Assembly (NCBI RefSeq): GCF_036785885.1
Contig: NC_092312.1
Span: forward strand, 17,626,001 to 17,690,000
Source of the DNA: Coffea arabica
Taxonomy: Eukaryota; Streptophyta; Magnoliopsida; Gentianales; Rubiaceae
Direction of reading: 5' to 3'
DNA: 64,000 nucleotides
Made by a program: the position numbers and the translations under genes. The notes under the pieces are model-generated. The model made no database searches, was not told the DNA's origin, and was given only the letters and a program-made list of their open reading frames with translations. Shown piece after piece: positions 23,537 through 35,700 of this stretch (position 1 is the stretch's first letter; every line of letters begins with the position of its first letter).

Positions 23537-23861
23537 CTCCCTCCGTCCCACTTTAATAATCCTGTATTTATTTTTCATCTGTCCCAAATTGTATTCCACT
23601 TTCCAATTGAAGAATGTAGTTGTATTTTAATTTTTCTAAAATACCCTTATTCAATGTAAGTAGTTGTTACTATAAACCTACCCCATTTAATGAGAGTTGA
23701 TTCTTTTTTAACCATCAATTCAAGTTCCCATAAAGTTATACCATATTTAATGTGAGGGTATTTTAGGAAAATAACAATCTAAATTTACTTTTCCAACAAA
23801 GTTAATTATTTTTTCTTAAATTGTGTGAAAAAAAAGGACTATCAAAGTGGGACGGAGGGAG
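23537..23861. mobile_element. Stowaway-type MITE, copy 3
   Basis: 325 bp, TA on both flanks, ends CTCCCTCCGTCCCACTTTAA and TCAAAGTGGGACGGAGGGAG. It matches copy 1 closely along its whole length, including the interior word ACTATAAACCTACCCCATTT, so both derive from one recently active source. Confidence 0.9.
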
Positions 23862-24469
23862 TAACAAATACGTCATCGCGTGCTCTAGCACATTAAATTG
23901 TTTATTAGTTGCCTGATGAGTTAATGAATCTACAATATATTTGTCATCTCAAAAATCTGCATTACACCATATTTTCGGTTGATTTCTTAGTCGTTACCTG
24001 CATAAAGAGAAAATAAAGAGAGGAGGTTTGCACGAAGCAAAATATCAGCATGATGCCCTGTGGTAATGGGTGAAACAGCAGTTTCCACAGGCTTCGTTCA
24101 AGAATAGCGGTGGTTCAAGACTAGGAGTTGAGAAAGGCTCGATGATTGATTTGCTAAATACGGAGCGTACTGGAATAAAACTGCAATTTAGATACGAACG
24201 AGAATCTAAAAATCACAAGTAGCAATATAGATGAGAAAGAGAATTTTTCAAAACATTTAGGCGGTGCAAATAAAGAGCAAAATAAAAATTTCCAAACTTT
24301 CTATGTTTAAAAAGCAATTTTCTCAAAATAAATTGAGGAGGCAATTACTCACCCTCAATGCTTTTGCTCCGTCCCCGGGGATAGCATAAATATTTCACGA
24401 TAGTAATTAACATTAGATTTGGAATCGGGAGCTTTCAAGACTTGTACATAGAATTTGACCTAATCAGAT

Positions 24470-24652
24470 TATTCAAGCCACTTGAATTTAGATTGAGTTC
24501 GACTAACGTGAGCTCGAGCTAAAATGCGAGCTCATTCAACTAGTTGAATTGCTCGAACTTGATTGAGTTCGATCAATACGATCTTGAATTTGAGTTTCGA
24601 TCGAGTAAACTCGTAAATAGTTTAATTAAGCTCAAGCTATTCGCACCCCTAC
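24470..24652. repeat. Fragment of the GAGCTCGAGC-rich hAT-like MITE family
   Basis: It contains GTGAGCTCGAGCTAAAATGC and ATTGAGTTCGATCAATACG words and ends with CGCACCCCTA, the typical right end of this family. The left end is unclear. Confidence 0.4.
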
Positions 24653-24839
24653 TATTACCGCTACAGCAGTACATTGTGGTCACGATTGAAGAAATAATAG
24701 TTTTGCTTTCATTTGCCAAACGCTGCTTTAGTTGATTTGTATACATTGAAACATTCTTCGTCATTGAAAAACTTATGAAAGGTATAGTGCTCATGAACTT
24801 TAAATTCTTTTGATGTCAAAATATAATTAACAAAAAAAT

Positions 24840-24940
24840 ATGCGTTTTGACAGAAGATTATTCAGGAATTTTTAAAAAATAATTATCATAATAATTTTTT
24901 GATATGATGTATATGAGATAAAAATGTGGTTGACAAGATA
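24840..24940. repeat. Degenerate copy of the short ATGTATGTGAGATAAAA MITE family
   Basis: The words AATAATTATCATAATAATTT and GATATGATGTATATGAGATA match the elements at 51250-51412 and 57306-57463. Both ends are eroded. Confidence 0.4.
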
Positions 24941-25154
24941 AAAAAAAAAAAGTGACACTTTTTCACTATCTCTCTCTCTGTGTGTTGTTTTTTTTTTTTT
25001 TTACGAGACACTTTTAAAATGAGCTCAAAAAAAAAAAAGACACCTTTTCACTGTCAGAATTAGAAAATCTGTTTGCAATCATGGAGTATGAAGCCCAAGC
25101 TAGATTATTGCCACTGAAGACTTATCGTGTTGAGTGGGAGAGTACTGGACGAAA

Positions 25155-25241
25155 GGCCCAAGCAATTGTAGAGTCTTATCGCATGACCCACCGTCCTATT
25201 CTGTAATCCAAGCCATTACTTTAGCCCAACACCACCACGTG
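25155..25241 (+). promoter_or_regulatory. Site II-like and G-box motifs upstream of SLX9
   Basis: GGCCCA at 25155-25160 and AGCCCA at 25223-25228 are site II (TGGGCC/T) elements read on the other strand, and CACGTG lies at 25236-25241. Site II motifs are common in plant promoters of ribosome-related and growth genes, which suits the SLX9 gene starting at 25501. The motifs are seen directly; the function is inferred. Confidence 0.45.
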
Positions 25242-25500
25242 GGCAACGGGCCACAAAGTGTCCCACATATGAAACCCACTTTCACGCTCGGCTTCCTACT
25301 GCCTCTGGACTCTGGAGTTGGCTCTCTCCGAAGTTTCACATCGCTGAACCAGTTTTCTGGAGAAAAGCTCCGGTTTCATATTGGAGTCGTTATTACGGAA
25401 ATCCAAACCCCTTTGTTTAGGTTTTTTTTGTTCCCCTAAAACTTTTTCCACAATCTCCCAAAGACAAAAATTCCACATTCAGAGGCGGATTGTCGAGATC

Positions 25501-27294
25501 ATGGGGAAACCTAGCTCGGGGTATGCTTCTCCAAGACGACTTGATTATTTACTTCTTATTTTGAGTTAAATATTTCACTGCTCATGTCTTTATTTGTAAT
25601 TGTTGCTTTATGTGAACGTGTTTGTTCAGAGCTGAGGCGAAAACCACTCGTGCTGAACGCAAATTCGAGAAGAAAGTGCAGTTTTATTCCAGTACGCTTC
25701 CTTTGTGAAATTTACTTGCTGTTACGTATTTTTTTGAAGTCAATTAACTGATTAACTCTGAATTTGTTATAGAGTTTAAAGGATTTATGCATTTCTTCCA
25801 GTAAATTTTATTATAGTGGCGCTCTTTCGTAAATTTTTGTTTTTGGTAGTAAACCACCAATCAGGAAGTTACTTGGAATCCTTTTTCCTCCATAATTTAC
25901 CAAAGTTTCAATATTTTTCTGTCCTTGGGCTAGTCTTCTGCCAAGAATCTGAGGTGTTGGGTTTGGAATGTGGAGAAAAGGGGGTGGCGGAAGTTGGTTC
26001 TTGGGGGTATATCGAGGTGTAAAGATAGTTATCTGAAGCTTTCATTGTAAGAGAAAGAGGATCCTTTGGAGCTTTCGCAACTTGATGTTTACCGATGTTA
26101 ACTTGCAAGTCTGTTTGGTAGTTGGATGATTTCTTGTTTTGCGTTTTCTGTCCGTCTGAGATGTCAAATCTCTGATTCTTTTTCTTTTGGTTTTTCTGGA
26201 ATTTTCATTGCAGAGGTCAGAGATACAGTTGCTTCCTTAACAGCCCAAAAAGCCATTACCAAGGTAGAGAACTTTTCACTGGCTTTCTGAATGCTTGTTT
26301 TCAAAAATGGCTTTGTCAGATTTTAACTAAGATTGTAGCTGCCATAAATATTCTCCAACAAGTTTATACTAGGACTTTTGAGTTATGAAGGAAGATAGTT
26401 TATTCTTCGGAAGTAGTGTTCTTTTGCTTGTGCTATTCTTGAACAATAATTTCTGCATCATCATGGAAGCTGTCACCAGTGATTTTGAGCCAACTTTCTG
26501 TTTGGAATTCTGCTGTTTGAATTATTAGTGCTAATCCATAAGGTTTTCCATGGGATGTTGTCGGGATAGATTTCTCGAGCATTACTTTTCCTTCTTTGTC
26601 AGAGCATACTAGATAAATGAACTAACTTGCACAGAATTAAATGGGATCAAAGGAGTTGAGACTCTGGAATTCATTTGAATGTAGACAAACTGCAACATAG
26701 TGAACCAATAGTTGCAGAAGGAGTGAAACGATGTTGTTTGTTGTGCCAATATCCACAATCTCCCTGCTAATATTGACCAGTGACAAAAACTTGTACAATT
26801 AACTCTTTTTTGCTACTACTTTTTACATTCGTTGAAAGATATGTGATGTGCTGTTTTGATCTATTAGAAGAAGACAAGGAGTCGACAAAAGAAACTAAAG
26901 GCATATGACTTTTCCTCCCTCACTGAGTTTCTTCCCGAGTTGAAAACTCCTCAGCAAAGATCTCCCCTTCCATCAAAGCTCAACAGCAAAACCAGGCAAA
27001 ATCTAGTGTCAGCACTTGACTATTGTCAACAGTGTTTTGGTTTAACCATGTTGTGTTTACTGCTAATTCAAACATGTGTAAATATTTAGGTTGAAGGAGG
27101 GAAATCAGTTGAAGACAGTTCTTAATCACCCTGCTTTCCAGTCAGATCCATTAGGATCCATCCATCAACATCTCCAAAATACACAGCCTCTTGCTGATAA
27201 GAAACCTAAACCGAAGTACAATAAGAGTGAAAGCAAGAAAGCAAAACGGAAACGATCTAAAGCTTCAAGAGGGCCTCAACAAATGGAAGTTTGA
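25501..27294 (+). CDS. Ribosome biogenesis protein SLX9-like
   Basis: Five exons: 25501-25520, 25630-25691, 26214-26263, 26868-26995 and 27090-27294, encoding 154 residues. The protein has the plant SLX9 pattern: TRAERKFEKKVQFYSKVRDT, then TAQKAITKKKTRSRQKKLKA, then FSSLTEFLPEL, then NQLKTVLNHPAFQSDPL, and a Lys-rich C-terminus typical of a nucleolar protein. In yeast SLX9 takes part in 40S ribosomal subunit maturation and export; the plant role is by family. Exon 4 ends ACCAG|GCAAAA. Only the GC donor gives a frame that continues into exon 5, since the nearest downstream GT would lead to a stop. Intron 4 is therefore a GC-AG intron. It converges with SEP1. Confidence 0.88.
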
Positions 27295-28023
27295 ATTGCT
27301 GTGTGGGCGTTTTACTTTTATGTTCCATTGCAATTTTTTCAATGGCATTTATTGGGTCGAAAATGTGGAGGGAAAGTACTTCCATCAAAGGATAGATGTT
27401 TGAAGCTAATTTGTTATGTCTCTTTTCTTGTTCGAGGAGATTGCATGGAGCTGGAGCGAGCTGCTTCTCCTGCACCTGTGTGACTTGAACATTAAGATCT
27501 GCATGTGCTGACTAGAGTTAGAAGAAGTAATACTGCAGATCAGGATAAAGGTCTTCACAGCTTCCTGCTGCGTTGTTTGTAGTTTCTCTAAAGCTAAATT
27601 TTAGCCGACTGTTCTTTAACCTGATCAACATTATCCAATGTACATGTGTAAGACTTACATTTATCTGGTGAAACAATTTTGATGTTAAGGTTTGGCATGT
27701 GTGTAGACACATCATATGTGAATTTAACATAAAAGTACACCATTTGAGAGTATTGGTTTGCCAATAAGTGTAGTCTAACCAATAATTACTTGGAAGTCAG
27801 TAATGCGAATGCTCATCCTCTCTCCCTTCAAATTAGTTGAATATATGTCAAGGTGATTGCTGATACTCATATCTAGTGGGCAGTTTAGATTGTTTTGTTG
27901 TCTAGTTCAATAGTTCAAAAAAGTAATTCAAATGAACCTTGTGGGAGTAAGAATAGGACAACGAGTATATCAGCAGATTGTGTTCTCATATTACAATTGA
28001 GCTGCAGGTACACAACACTTTTT
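27295..28023. other. Intergenic space between convergent SLX9 and SEP1
   Basis: It should hold both 3' UTRs. No coding signal is seen on either strand. Confidence 0.5.
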
Positions 28024-30263
28024 TTAACTCTTGGAGGCAGATTGGAAGATAAAAACTGCTGTAAGAACACCCACTAATGCTGTAACTGCCAATGCCACCG
28101 TTGGCAGGGGAGTTGTCAGACCAAAATTCTGCAAATGAAATTACGATGGATTAGCGAAAATGAAAAGACTCTGCTTAAATACATGGAGAAAATTTAATTC
28201 CTTGGCTGAATTATTTACTTCGAGTTTGTGACCGGTAAAACCTAACAAAAGCATGCTGTAAGAGAATTCTAATGTTAACAGCTTTTTGGGGCGATCTTGA
28301 ATGATGAAAATGGCTGGGAGATACCTAGACTATGGGTGTACAACATTGCTAATTGATTTGGTCAAAACTTGTTTGATGCATCTTTACTTTTTTGCACCGT
28401 AACATATTAACTAGGCACCCGCAAAAATTATTGGTTAGCACTAAACTCTCATGAAGGCTGCCTACTTGATCTTTACGGATAAAGAGTTGTTGCACCATTA
28501 AATAAAATCTTACTAGTAAATAAAGTATCATGCGAAGTGGATAAAACATCAGTAATTCTGATGGAGTTTGCACGTTAAAGCTTTTAACAAGAACAAGAAG
28601 AAAGCAAACATCACGAGACTATAAATACCGACAAAAAATTTGTATTGTAGTCTTTTTTTTTTTTGGTTGTGGATTAGTGGTTTTAACAGTTCTGTTATCA
28701 GGCATGTATGTATCAAGAAAAGCAAAAGTGCAGAGTGTCAAACCTCCAGAAGTCCTTTGCCTGTTCCTATTTCAACACTAATAGCCGCTGCAAAGCCAAC
28801 CATTGCAAATCGACCAAGCCACACATCAACGCTGTTGCCCCCTTTGGCACCCTGCTCACATTTTATTGACACTGAAGTAGCTTTGCTTGCAGCTTTTGTT
28901 GAATAAGAAGATCTCTGAACTGCTGGAAACAGAAACGAGGATACCATCTTATGAATTTCCTTAGATAGGGGACAAAGGGGGGAAAAATTGGTTTCTAAAT
29001 CTTACAGCAATAGCTAAACGCGAAGAAACGCAAATCTTAATTTGCTCTTTCTTATTTGCCTCTCAGCATTCCAAGCAGAAAAACAACTTACGTTCTGACA
29101 TACACGAAAACAAAACAGAACTCGCAAAGCATATGTAATTTAGGTGGAAATGAGACACATTATAAAAAAAAAAAATTCTTATCCTTATAACAGAGTTGGC
29201 TCCATGTTATTTTGGCATTCCAACATTAGACCATCATCATAGCTAGTGAGCATAAGACTAAACTGAAAGGAAACATCATTAGGATGACAATTGATTCGTG
29301 TCGGAGGGATAAGAGTGCATAAATTAAAAGGCCTTTTTTTTTTCTGACTGAGTGGGTGTCCGGGTCAATCCTTACGGAGCCCGACTAATCCCACTCCGAC
29401 TCGGGAAGAGAGGCCCCTTCCCCTGAACACGATAACCACTGGGACTCGATCCCTGGTAGGGGAGATGGACAACGACTTCCAAGAGGCTGTCGTGACCAAA
29501 CAAGCTGCCCAGAGGGGCGCATAAATTAAAAGGCCTTGAAGTGCTGAAGATTTGAGTAGCACATTACAATGTAAAGAGCAGCAGTGCGAGAAAAGTTTTA
29601 GCAATTTAGCATGCAAGTGAAGCGAAGGTACTGACTACCATCTCAGATGACTGATGAGGAAATTTGACTCAATGTCCTAACTTGCATTTCCAGTTGCTCA
29701 CAAGCCTAAGGTTGAATTATAGTAATTATAGTTATTTTTACTCCACATAATATATGTACTACAAGATAAATATTTAATCAGAGAGTGCAGACTAATCTTC
29801 AAGAATTTTATAAACAACAAAAGCATAAAATCTGTTTGACCCTCATCCACAAGCTAATTAATAGTACTACTTCTTCTAACGATCCATCTCCCCCCCAACC
29901 CCAACCAAAAACAAAAAACCAAAATTAAAAATTAAAAAATAAAAAAAAACGAGTGAAAGGTATTCAACATACGAAGAGGAGAGCCGGAAGCGAAGGTGGT
30001 TCCAAATTTAGCAACACCACTGACAGGAATTCGAGCAGCAGATGAAATCCTTACTGGGTTTGAGACACAAACATCTGTAGAAACGTGAATTCCGTCCCAT
30101 CAGGAACTATAAATCCCATGAAGTTTCATTCACAAGCCGTCGTGTAAAATAAATGAACAAGTTAAAAAAAAAACAAAAACAAAAACAAAATAGAGGAGTG
30201 GATAGATGAGCTGAAACCTCTAACGGAAGTGTAAAGACAATTGGAGACTTGAGCCAAAGCCAT
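28024..30263 (-). CDS. SEP1: Stress enhanced protein 1 (LHC-like, chloroplast thylakoid)
   Basis: Four exons: 30218-30263, 29973-30074, 28744-28922 and 28024-28128, encoding 143 residues. The N-terminal part is a plastid transit peptide rich in Ser/Ala/Val that includes KFGTTFASGSPL. The mature part has the first LHC-type helix, DVWLGRFAMVGFAAAISVEI, with the GR-AMVGF pattern, then TGKGLLENFGLTTPLPT. A second hydrophobic helix, VALAVTALVGVLTAVFIF, precedes the C-terminus QSASKS. Two helices with this sequence fit the SEP1 subgroup of the chlorophyll a/b-binding superfamily, thought to bind pigment and protect under light stress. Splice borders are GT-AG; the intron 1 donor (GTTTCA) is weak. 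An ACGTGTC motif about 180 bp upstream suits a stress-responsive gene. Confidence 0.93.
29317..29537 (-). repeat. tRNA-derived SINE with 19-bp target-site duplication
   Basis: The body lies at 29336-29518 on the minus strand. It has an A-box-like TGGGCAGCTTGTTTGGTC (29494-29511), a B-box-like GGGATCGAGTCCC (29441-29453) and an A tail. The flanks 29317-29335 and 29519-29537 both read GCATAAATTAAAAGGCCTT, a perfect target duplication. It lies in SEP1 intron 2. Its 3' half shares GATTAGTCGG and the following pattern with the SINE at 10651-10846. Confidence 0.88.
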
Positions 30264-30439
30264 TCTGAGATGGGACGCTATTGAAAAAAGGGTGCTTCAA
30301 TTACTACTATGTACGTGTTCTTCCTCGAAGCAGCTTGGATAACTGGTGCCGCTGCTTCCCCAGGTTTTGGATTGATAAGAAAAGGCCGTGAATTTAATAT
30401 TGTTGTTAATGTATATGAGGAGAAAAGGCAGCAGGTACC

Positions 30440-30449
30440 ACACGTGTCA
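30440..30449. promoter_or_regulatory. G-box/ABRE-like motif upstream of SEP1
   Basis: CACGTG at 30441-30446 sits inside ACACGTGTC, an ABA- or light-type response core, about 180 bp upstream of the SEP1 start codon. Confidence 0.45.
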
Positions 30450-30499
30450 TATCCATATACAGCTTGAGGAAGCGAGTGGAATAAATGCATTGGATCAGC

Positions 30500-31486
30500 T
30501 TTTTTTTTTTTTTATAAGTGAAAGTTGCTGGATTTTTAACTTATACTTCCTCCGCCTCTATGGTCCAATTCATCCTTTCCTTCCTTCAAGAAAACCTCAT
30601 CCTTTCCTCATGTCACAATATCTTTCCATAAGATCCGTGGGCCGAGGAAATGAATTATTTTAATCTCCATTTACATGCGTATATTCCCCACAAGTGTGTA
30701 GTTACTGAAATATAAGGGAAAAAATGCAGAAATTATGACGTAAGAAGTGATGGGATTGAAATCAAAAACTGCTTTTGTGTTCCGGAATTAAAAGTAAATT
30801 CCACTATAATATTATCAAACTAAAATTGGCTACACAAAACATTATTGTTATTAACGTTTAATTTATAATGTCAACATAAAAAGAAAAAATTAAAATTATA
30901 ACATAAAAAACCCTTGACTTACAAAATTTTGTAACTCACAAATTTTAACCATTTTAGAGATAAGGGTTCGTTTTTGAACCTTGAGTTGCAAATTTTTTTC
31001 TCAAAAACATTTAAATTTTTTAGAGAGAAGATTTTGTTTTTTATGTTATTAATTTTTAGTTTTTGTTTTAGAGGGAATGGTTTGGTTATTATGTTATAAA
31101 TTTATTATTTTTTTCTTTTTGTGTTGGTTTAATATCATTTTTTCAAAAAAAAAAAAAAAGTTCATTTTTTTTAGATGGAAGGGTTTGTTTTTTTATGTTA
31201 TAATTTTTATTTTTTATATTGATTTGATGGCATGTGCATATCAGGTATAAGTAGATTTGGAAGGAACTAAGGTGATGTTTTAATTTTATCCCTAAAATCT
31301 ATATATTCTGGGACTAATTTGATTCATTTTTAAGGCACAAATAACTAATTTGTTTCATTATAAAAGTAAGGGAAAAAAATGCTTTCTCTTCCAAAGTATG
31401 AGGGACGAAACAGGTTAGTTTTCCAAGAGTCAATATAATATGTATTGTAGTCAATCCCTCTAATGTTTGTGTGTTTTACAATTATA
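30500..31486. other. AT-rich spacer between divergent SEP1 and NHD1
   Basis: No gene. It includes a long T-rich stretch (30940-31240) with repeated TTTTTTATGTTAT words and poly-A runs. TATACTTCCTCCGCCTCTAT near 30540 may be a decayed Stowaway end. Confidence 0.4.
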
Positions 31487-32171
31487 CTCCCTCTGTCCCA
31501 TAAAAATAGACATACTTTCTTTTTGTATTGGTCTCAATTTATAGGACTATATATTTTAAAGGGTGGTTATCTTGTTGATTTACTAATATGTTCATATTTA
31601 ATGTGCATTGTTATTTGCAAATATTCAACTCTAATGGTTAATTATTCTAATAGGAGGAATAAACACAACACTAAAAACTATATATCTACCATATATCGAG
31701 TCAATTATTGTAGCATTGATTAGATTGAATTTTGCATTGAAAAAATAAAGGATTTTTTTAACGGGTACTCAACGAGCATTTGTTAACACAACTAAATTTC
31801 ATCTAATTTATCATATATATATATACACGCACTAATAATTATAATCTTTCATTGAATTTATAAACTTTCTTAAATTAATCTTACATTTCTAAAAATTTAA
31901 CATTTGAAGTATATCTTAATTAATACATGCCCAACGAGCATCTATTAAACAGACCTAAAAGTAAATAGTATTTAGTTTCGAATAATACAACAATACAAAT
32001 CATCTACTTTGGATGAGTCATTTAATATTGATAAGGGATATGTTAGGAAAATAGTAAATAAATTTTTTTTTTGAAGAAAAAAATAGTAATTAGTTGAACA
32101 ATAATAATTTATACTTCTTAATGTGTGTGAAATAGGAAGTTGGCCTATCCCATCTTTATGAACGGCGGGAG
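31487..32171. mobile_element. Long Stowaway-like element with decayed ends
   Basis: 685 bp flanked by TA. The left end CTCCCTCTGTCCCATAAAAA and the right end CATCTTTATGAACGGCGGGAG form an imperfect inverted repeat. It is about twice the length of the other Stowaway copies and AT-rich, and no transposase frame is visible. Confidence 0.6.
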
Positions 32172-32766
32172 TAATATGTTACTTCCGTACCAGTTTCTTA
32201 ACTAATTATAATCATTAATACAAAAAATTGAATAGAGTTTATGGATTATGTAAGTGACGCTTTACGGTCACAGCTTATATAATATTTGTTTTTATATGTG
32301 CTCTTATTTGAAGTAAAGTGATTTTGTAATCTGAAAAATAAAACGACGGAAAAAGAAGAAGTAAAGTTAGTGGCAGTACTTCCTCAACGATCGATGTACC
32401 AACTAAATATATAGAAATGTCAAAAACACTTAAAAATAGTACAGTTTTTACCAATTACAATTGTGAAAAATTATTTAAAGTTAATTATCAACATTTAGAG
32501 AAAAAAAAATTGGCTGATTTTTATAAAGCCAAAATTACCCTTTAGAATGTTTTTGAACTTTATACATTTACAATTCAGCCCTTTTTATTTAGTACTATTT
32601 ACTACTTCATGTTTGTTTTGGTACCACCATATCCCCTGCTACAAAATATACAAATATATAGTAGCGGGGTTTCCAAAAGGCCGAAGCTATAGCTTAGCTG
32701 TTCCTAGCTCCCTCACTTCCGCCGAGTTATCCATCACCCTCCTCTGTGAATCTGATCCTTCCTCTC

Positions 32767-35700
32767 ATGTATACTCTGCTGTCCATCAGAAGCAGCCATT
32801 TTTCCCCTTCTCATAATTTCAACAAAAACCACGACCACCATTCCCACCACCACCCTTTGGGATTCTCTACACCTCTCTCCCTTAAATCCGGTCAATCTTA
32901 TACTATAAGACCTAGAGATTATGGCCCAAAAATTTTGCACCGAAGTGGAGTCCTGGTCAGAGCTGAAGACGAAGCCAGAGACCTTTCTTCTTCCTCGTCG
33001 ACACAACAACGGCAGCCACAGACCCATTTTGAGAAACAGCAGCTTCAGGTCCAATATTATCTCCTTTTCTCAATATTTTCAAGTACGATGAAATTTGGTG
33101 GTCCCTGAATAATCCAAGCTCTGGTAGGATTCCTGAGATGTGTGCACCTGCTGTTAATTAGTGTCTCCTGACGGGCTTTAATTTTATGAATACGTAATAG
33201 TGCTTTTTTTTAATTTTTTTTTTTGGTAGGTAAGATTTTATTAATACCCAAGAACATACAAGATACAAGGAGCATACTCCAGTTATGACCAATCAACAAA
33301 GTCACAATTGCAACAAAACGTCCCTCATGGGTAAACATACAACAACAACAACAAGGTTAAACATCCTACACAGTAAATAGAAATATGTATGACAGTCCAC
33401 TGTTGACAAATCATTTAGAAAAATAAGCTCTGGCAGGTTCCAATTCCTTTGTAGTTGCCTATTTGAGTTTGTTCTCTTCAAGTTCCGTAGGGAAAACAAT
33501 TTACATCTTACCAACTCAAAAATCTCCTAATGAATAGTTACAGCATCTCTGGATTCATTCTTCAAGAGTCTGCAGTTCCTCTCTCGCCAAACTAAAATGC
33601 ATGGGAAAATCAACAGCAGGATGCTGTGGAGATTATATCTACTCGAGTCCATGCTCGTTTATACACTTCTTGCCCAGTATACAGAAATTGCAACGGTTGA
33701 CTCGAATTAGAAAATTAAAGAGCCGAATGACCAATTATGCAAAGACCGCCCCAACTTTAAATAGGCCAAAATGTGAAAGCAAAGATATGGAGTAATTTGC
33801 TTCTGCACACTGTATAGCCATTTCTGGTTAAAAACTAGCGTATATTTATTGAGATCAATTTCTGTCAGGAACTTAATTCATCATCCAGAGAATGTGATCC
33901 TCTGTGTTCAGTTGATGAAACGAGCTCACAAGACCACCCAAAGACAGATTTTTTGAAAGCACTTGCGATTTTGGCAGCAGCTGGGACGGGGACATTGGCA
34001 ATAAATCACTCCTGGGTTGCTGCAAATCAGGTGCCTCATCATTTTGGTTGATTCTTGTAATAATTCTTGTGTTGTTAGAAACAAATGAGCCATAAAAACA
34101 TTTTCCATGGTTTGATGACGTACCATGATTCAGGACCTTGCCATGGCATTGTTATTTGGAATAGGGTATGTTGGGATAATATTTGAAGAATCTCTGGCAT
34201 TCAACAAAAGCGGACTTGGACTTTTGTTGGCAGTCAGCTTATGGGTGATAAGAAGCATTGGGGTAAGAATTACACCAAACCATTATCTTAGAGGGCGTTT
34301 TTCCCTGCATATTTCATCACTTGAATGGCAGAAGGAAAATGAAATAACCAATTGCAGTCGTTTACAATGCCATTTTAAGACCCTCAAATTTTGTCACATA
34401 CAGCTGTACTCAATCAGTTTAATTTGTAAAGAAGGAAAGTGTTGTAATCCATTTCTTCTCCTCCTTTGAACTTTTCCCTTGGGAAAAAAGGAAATCTCTT
34501 CACTTAAACTGTCTAAAATTGCATCTGCAAGACTAATGTAAGGTAGTGTTGTCTTTTGAATTTTTCATGTTTTTATTTTCTATATACTGATTTTCAGTTC
34601 TTTACATTTTCCGGGATGGTACAAGTATTTCAAAAATATGAAGGTTTTTCATCTTATCCTAGGATATATCTGGTTTATTATTGAAAAAGTAACTGAAAAA
34701 TTTTGGATGCTATATAAACAGGAAAAGGCTCTATTAAGAGCATGGACTTCTATAAGCATCAATGTTCCATGTCCGTAGTTAATGAAATAACTGTGTGAGG
34801 CAAGAATTCTGAAACTGATGATAAAGAAATCTGTTAGCTAGTCATTGCATATGGGTGTTCTTTAAAGTTTATACTTCATTGAGACAGGTTACCAAAGTCA
34901 TTTGGGAAATGTAAAAGCATTTTTAACTTCAGTTTTGCCTCTCAACCTGTTTAATATAAGTTTATCTTCTTTCCGTTGATTAGTTACAGTTACTTTATTA
35001 GTGGTAATCATAGAAGGAATATTGTGCTTTTCTTTAATGATTCTACTACTAGATTCCCTTTATATCACCGCCCCAGGGTCCTAACAAGGTCTTTTTCCTC
35101 TCTCATTACCTGTTAAATTCTGCATGTTGGTTATGTATATCAACTGTTCATATGCAGGCACCTTCCACAGATATAGCTGTTTCAGAGTTATCACATGCGT
35201 CTGCTGAAGTCAGTGAAATTGTGTTTTTCTTGCTTGGTGCAATGACAATTGTGGAGATAGTTGATGCTCATCGAGGATTTAAGTTGGTAACAGATAATAT
35301 TACCACTCGCAAGCCAAAAGTTCTGCTCTGGATGGTTAGTGTTCTATGAGGTTGTTTTCTATAAATTTTGTTACTATAACTATGGTAGATGACAGGAATA
35401 AAACATGATGCATCTGTTTTTTTGTTACCTATGTTCTAAATTGGGTGCTTTTTGATGGATGATCACAGATAGGTCTTGCTACTTTTTGTCTCAGTTCAGT
35501 CCTCGATAACCTGACATCCACAATTGTGATGGTCTCCTTATTGAGAAAATTAGTACCTTCATCAGAATATAGGAAGTAAGTATTCACTTGCTAGAATTAT
35601 GCAACGTTGATCTTCTCATTCATTTGAAGCAGCTTGAATGACTCCTATTCAGAGCTACAAATCAGTGCATGCTTTCCCTGTTCAGGAAAACTTGGACGTG

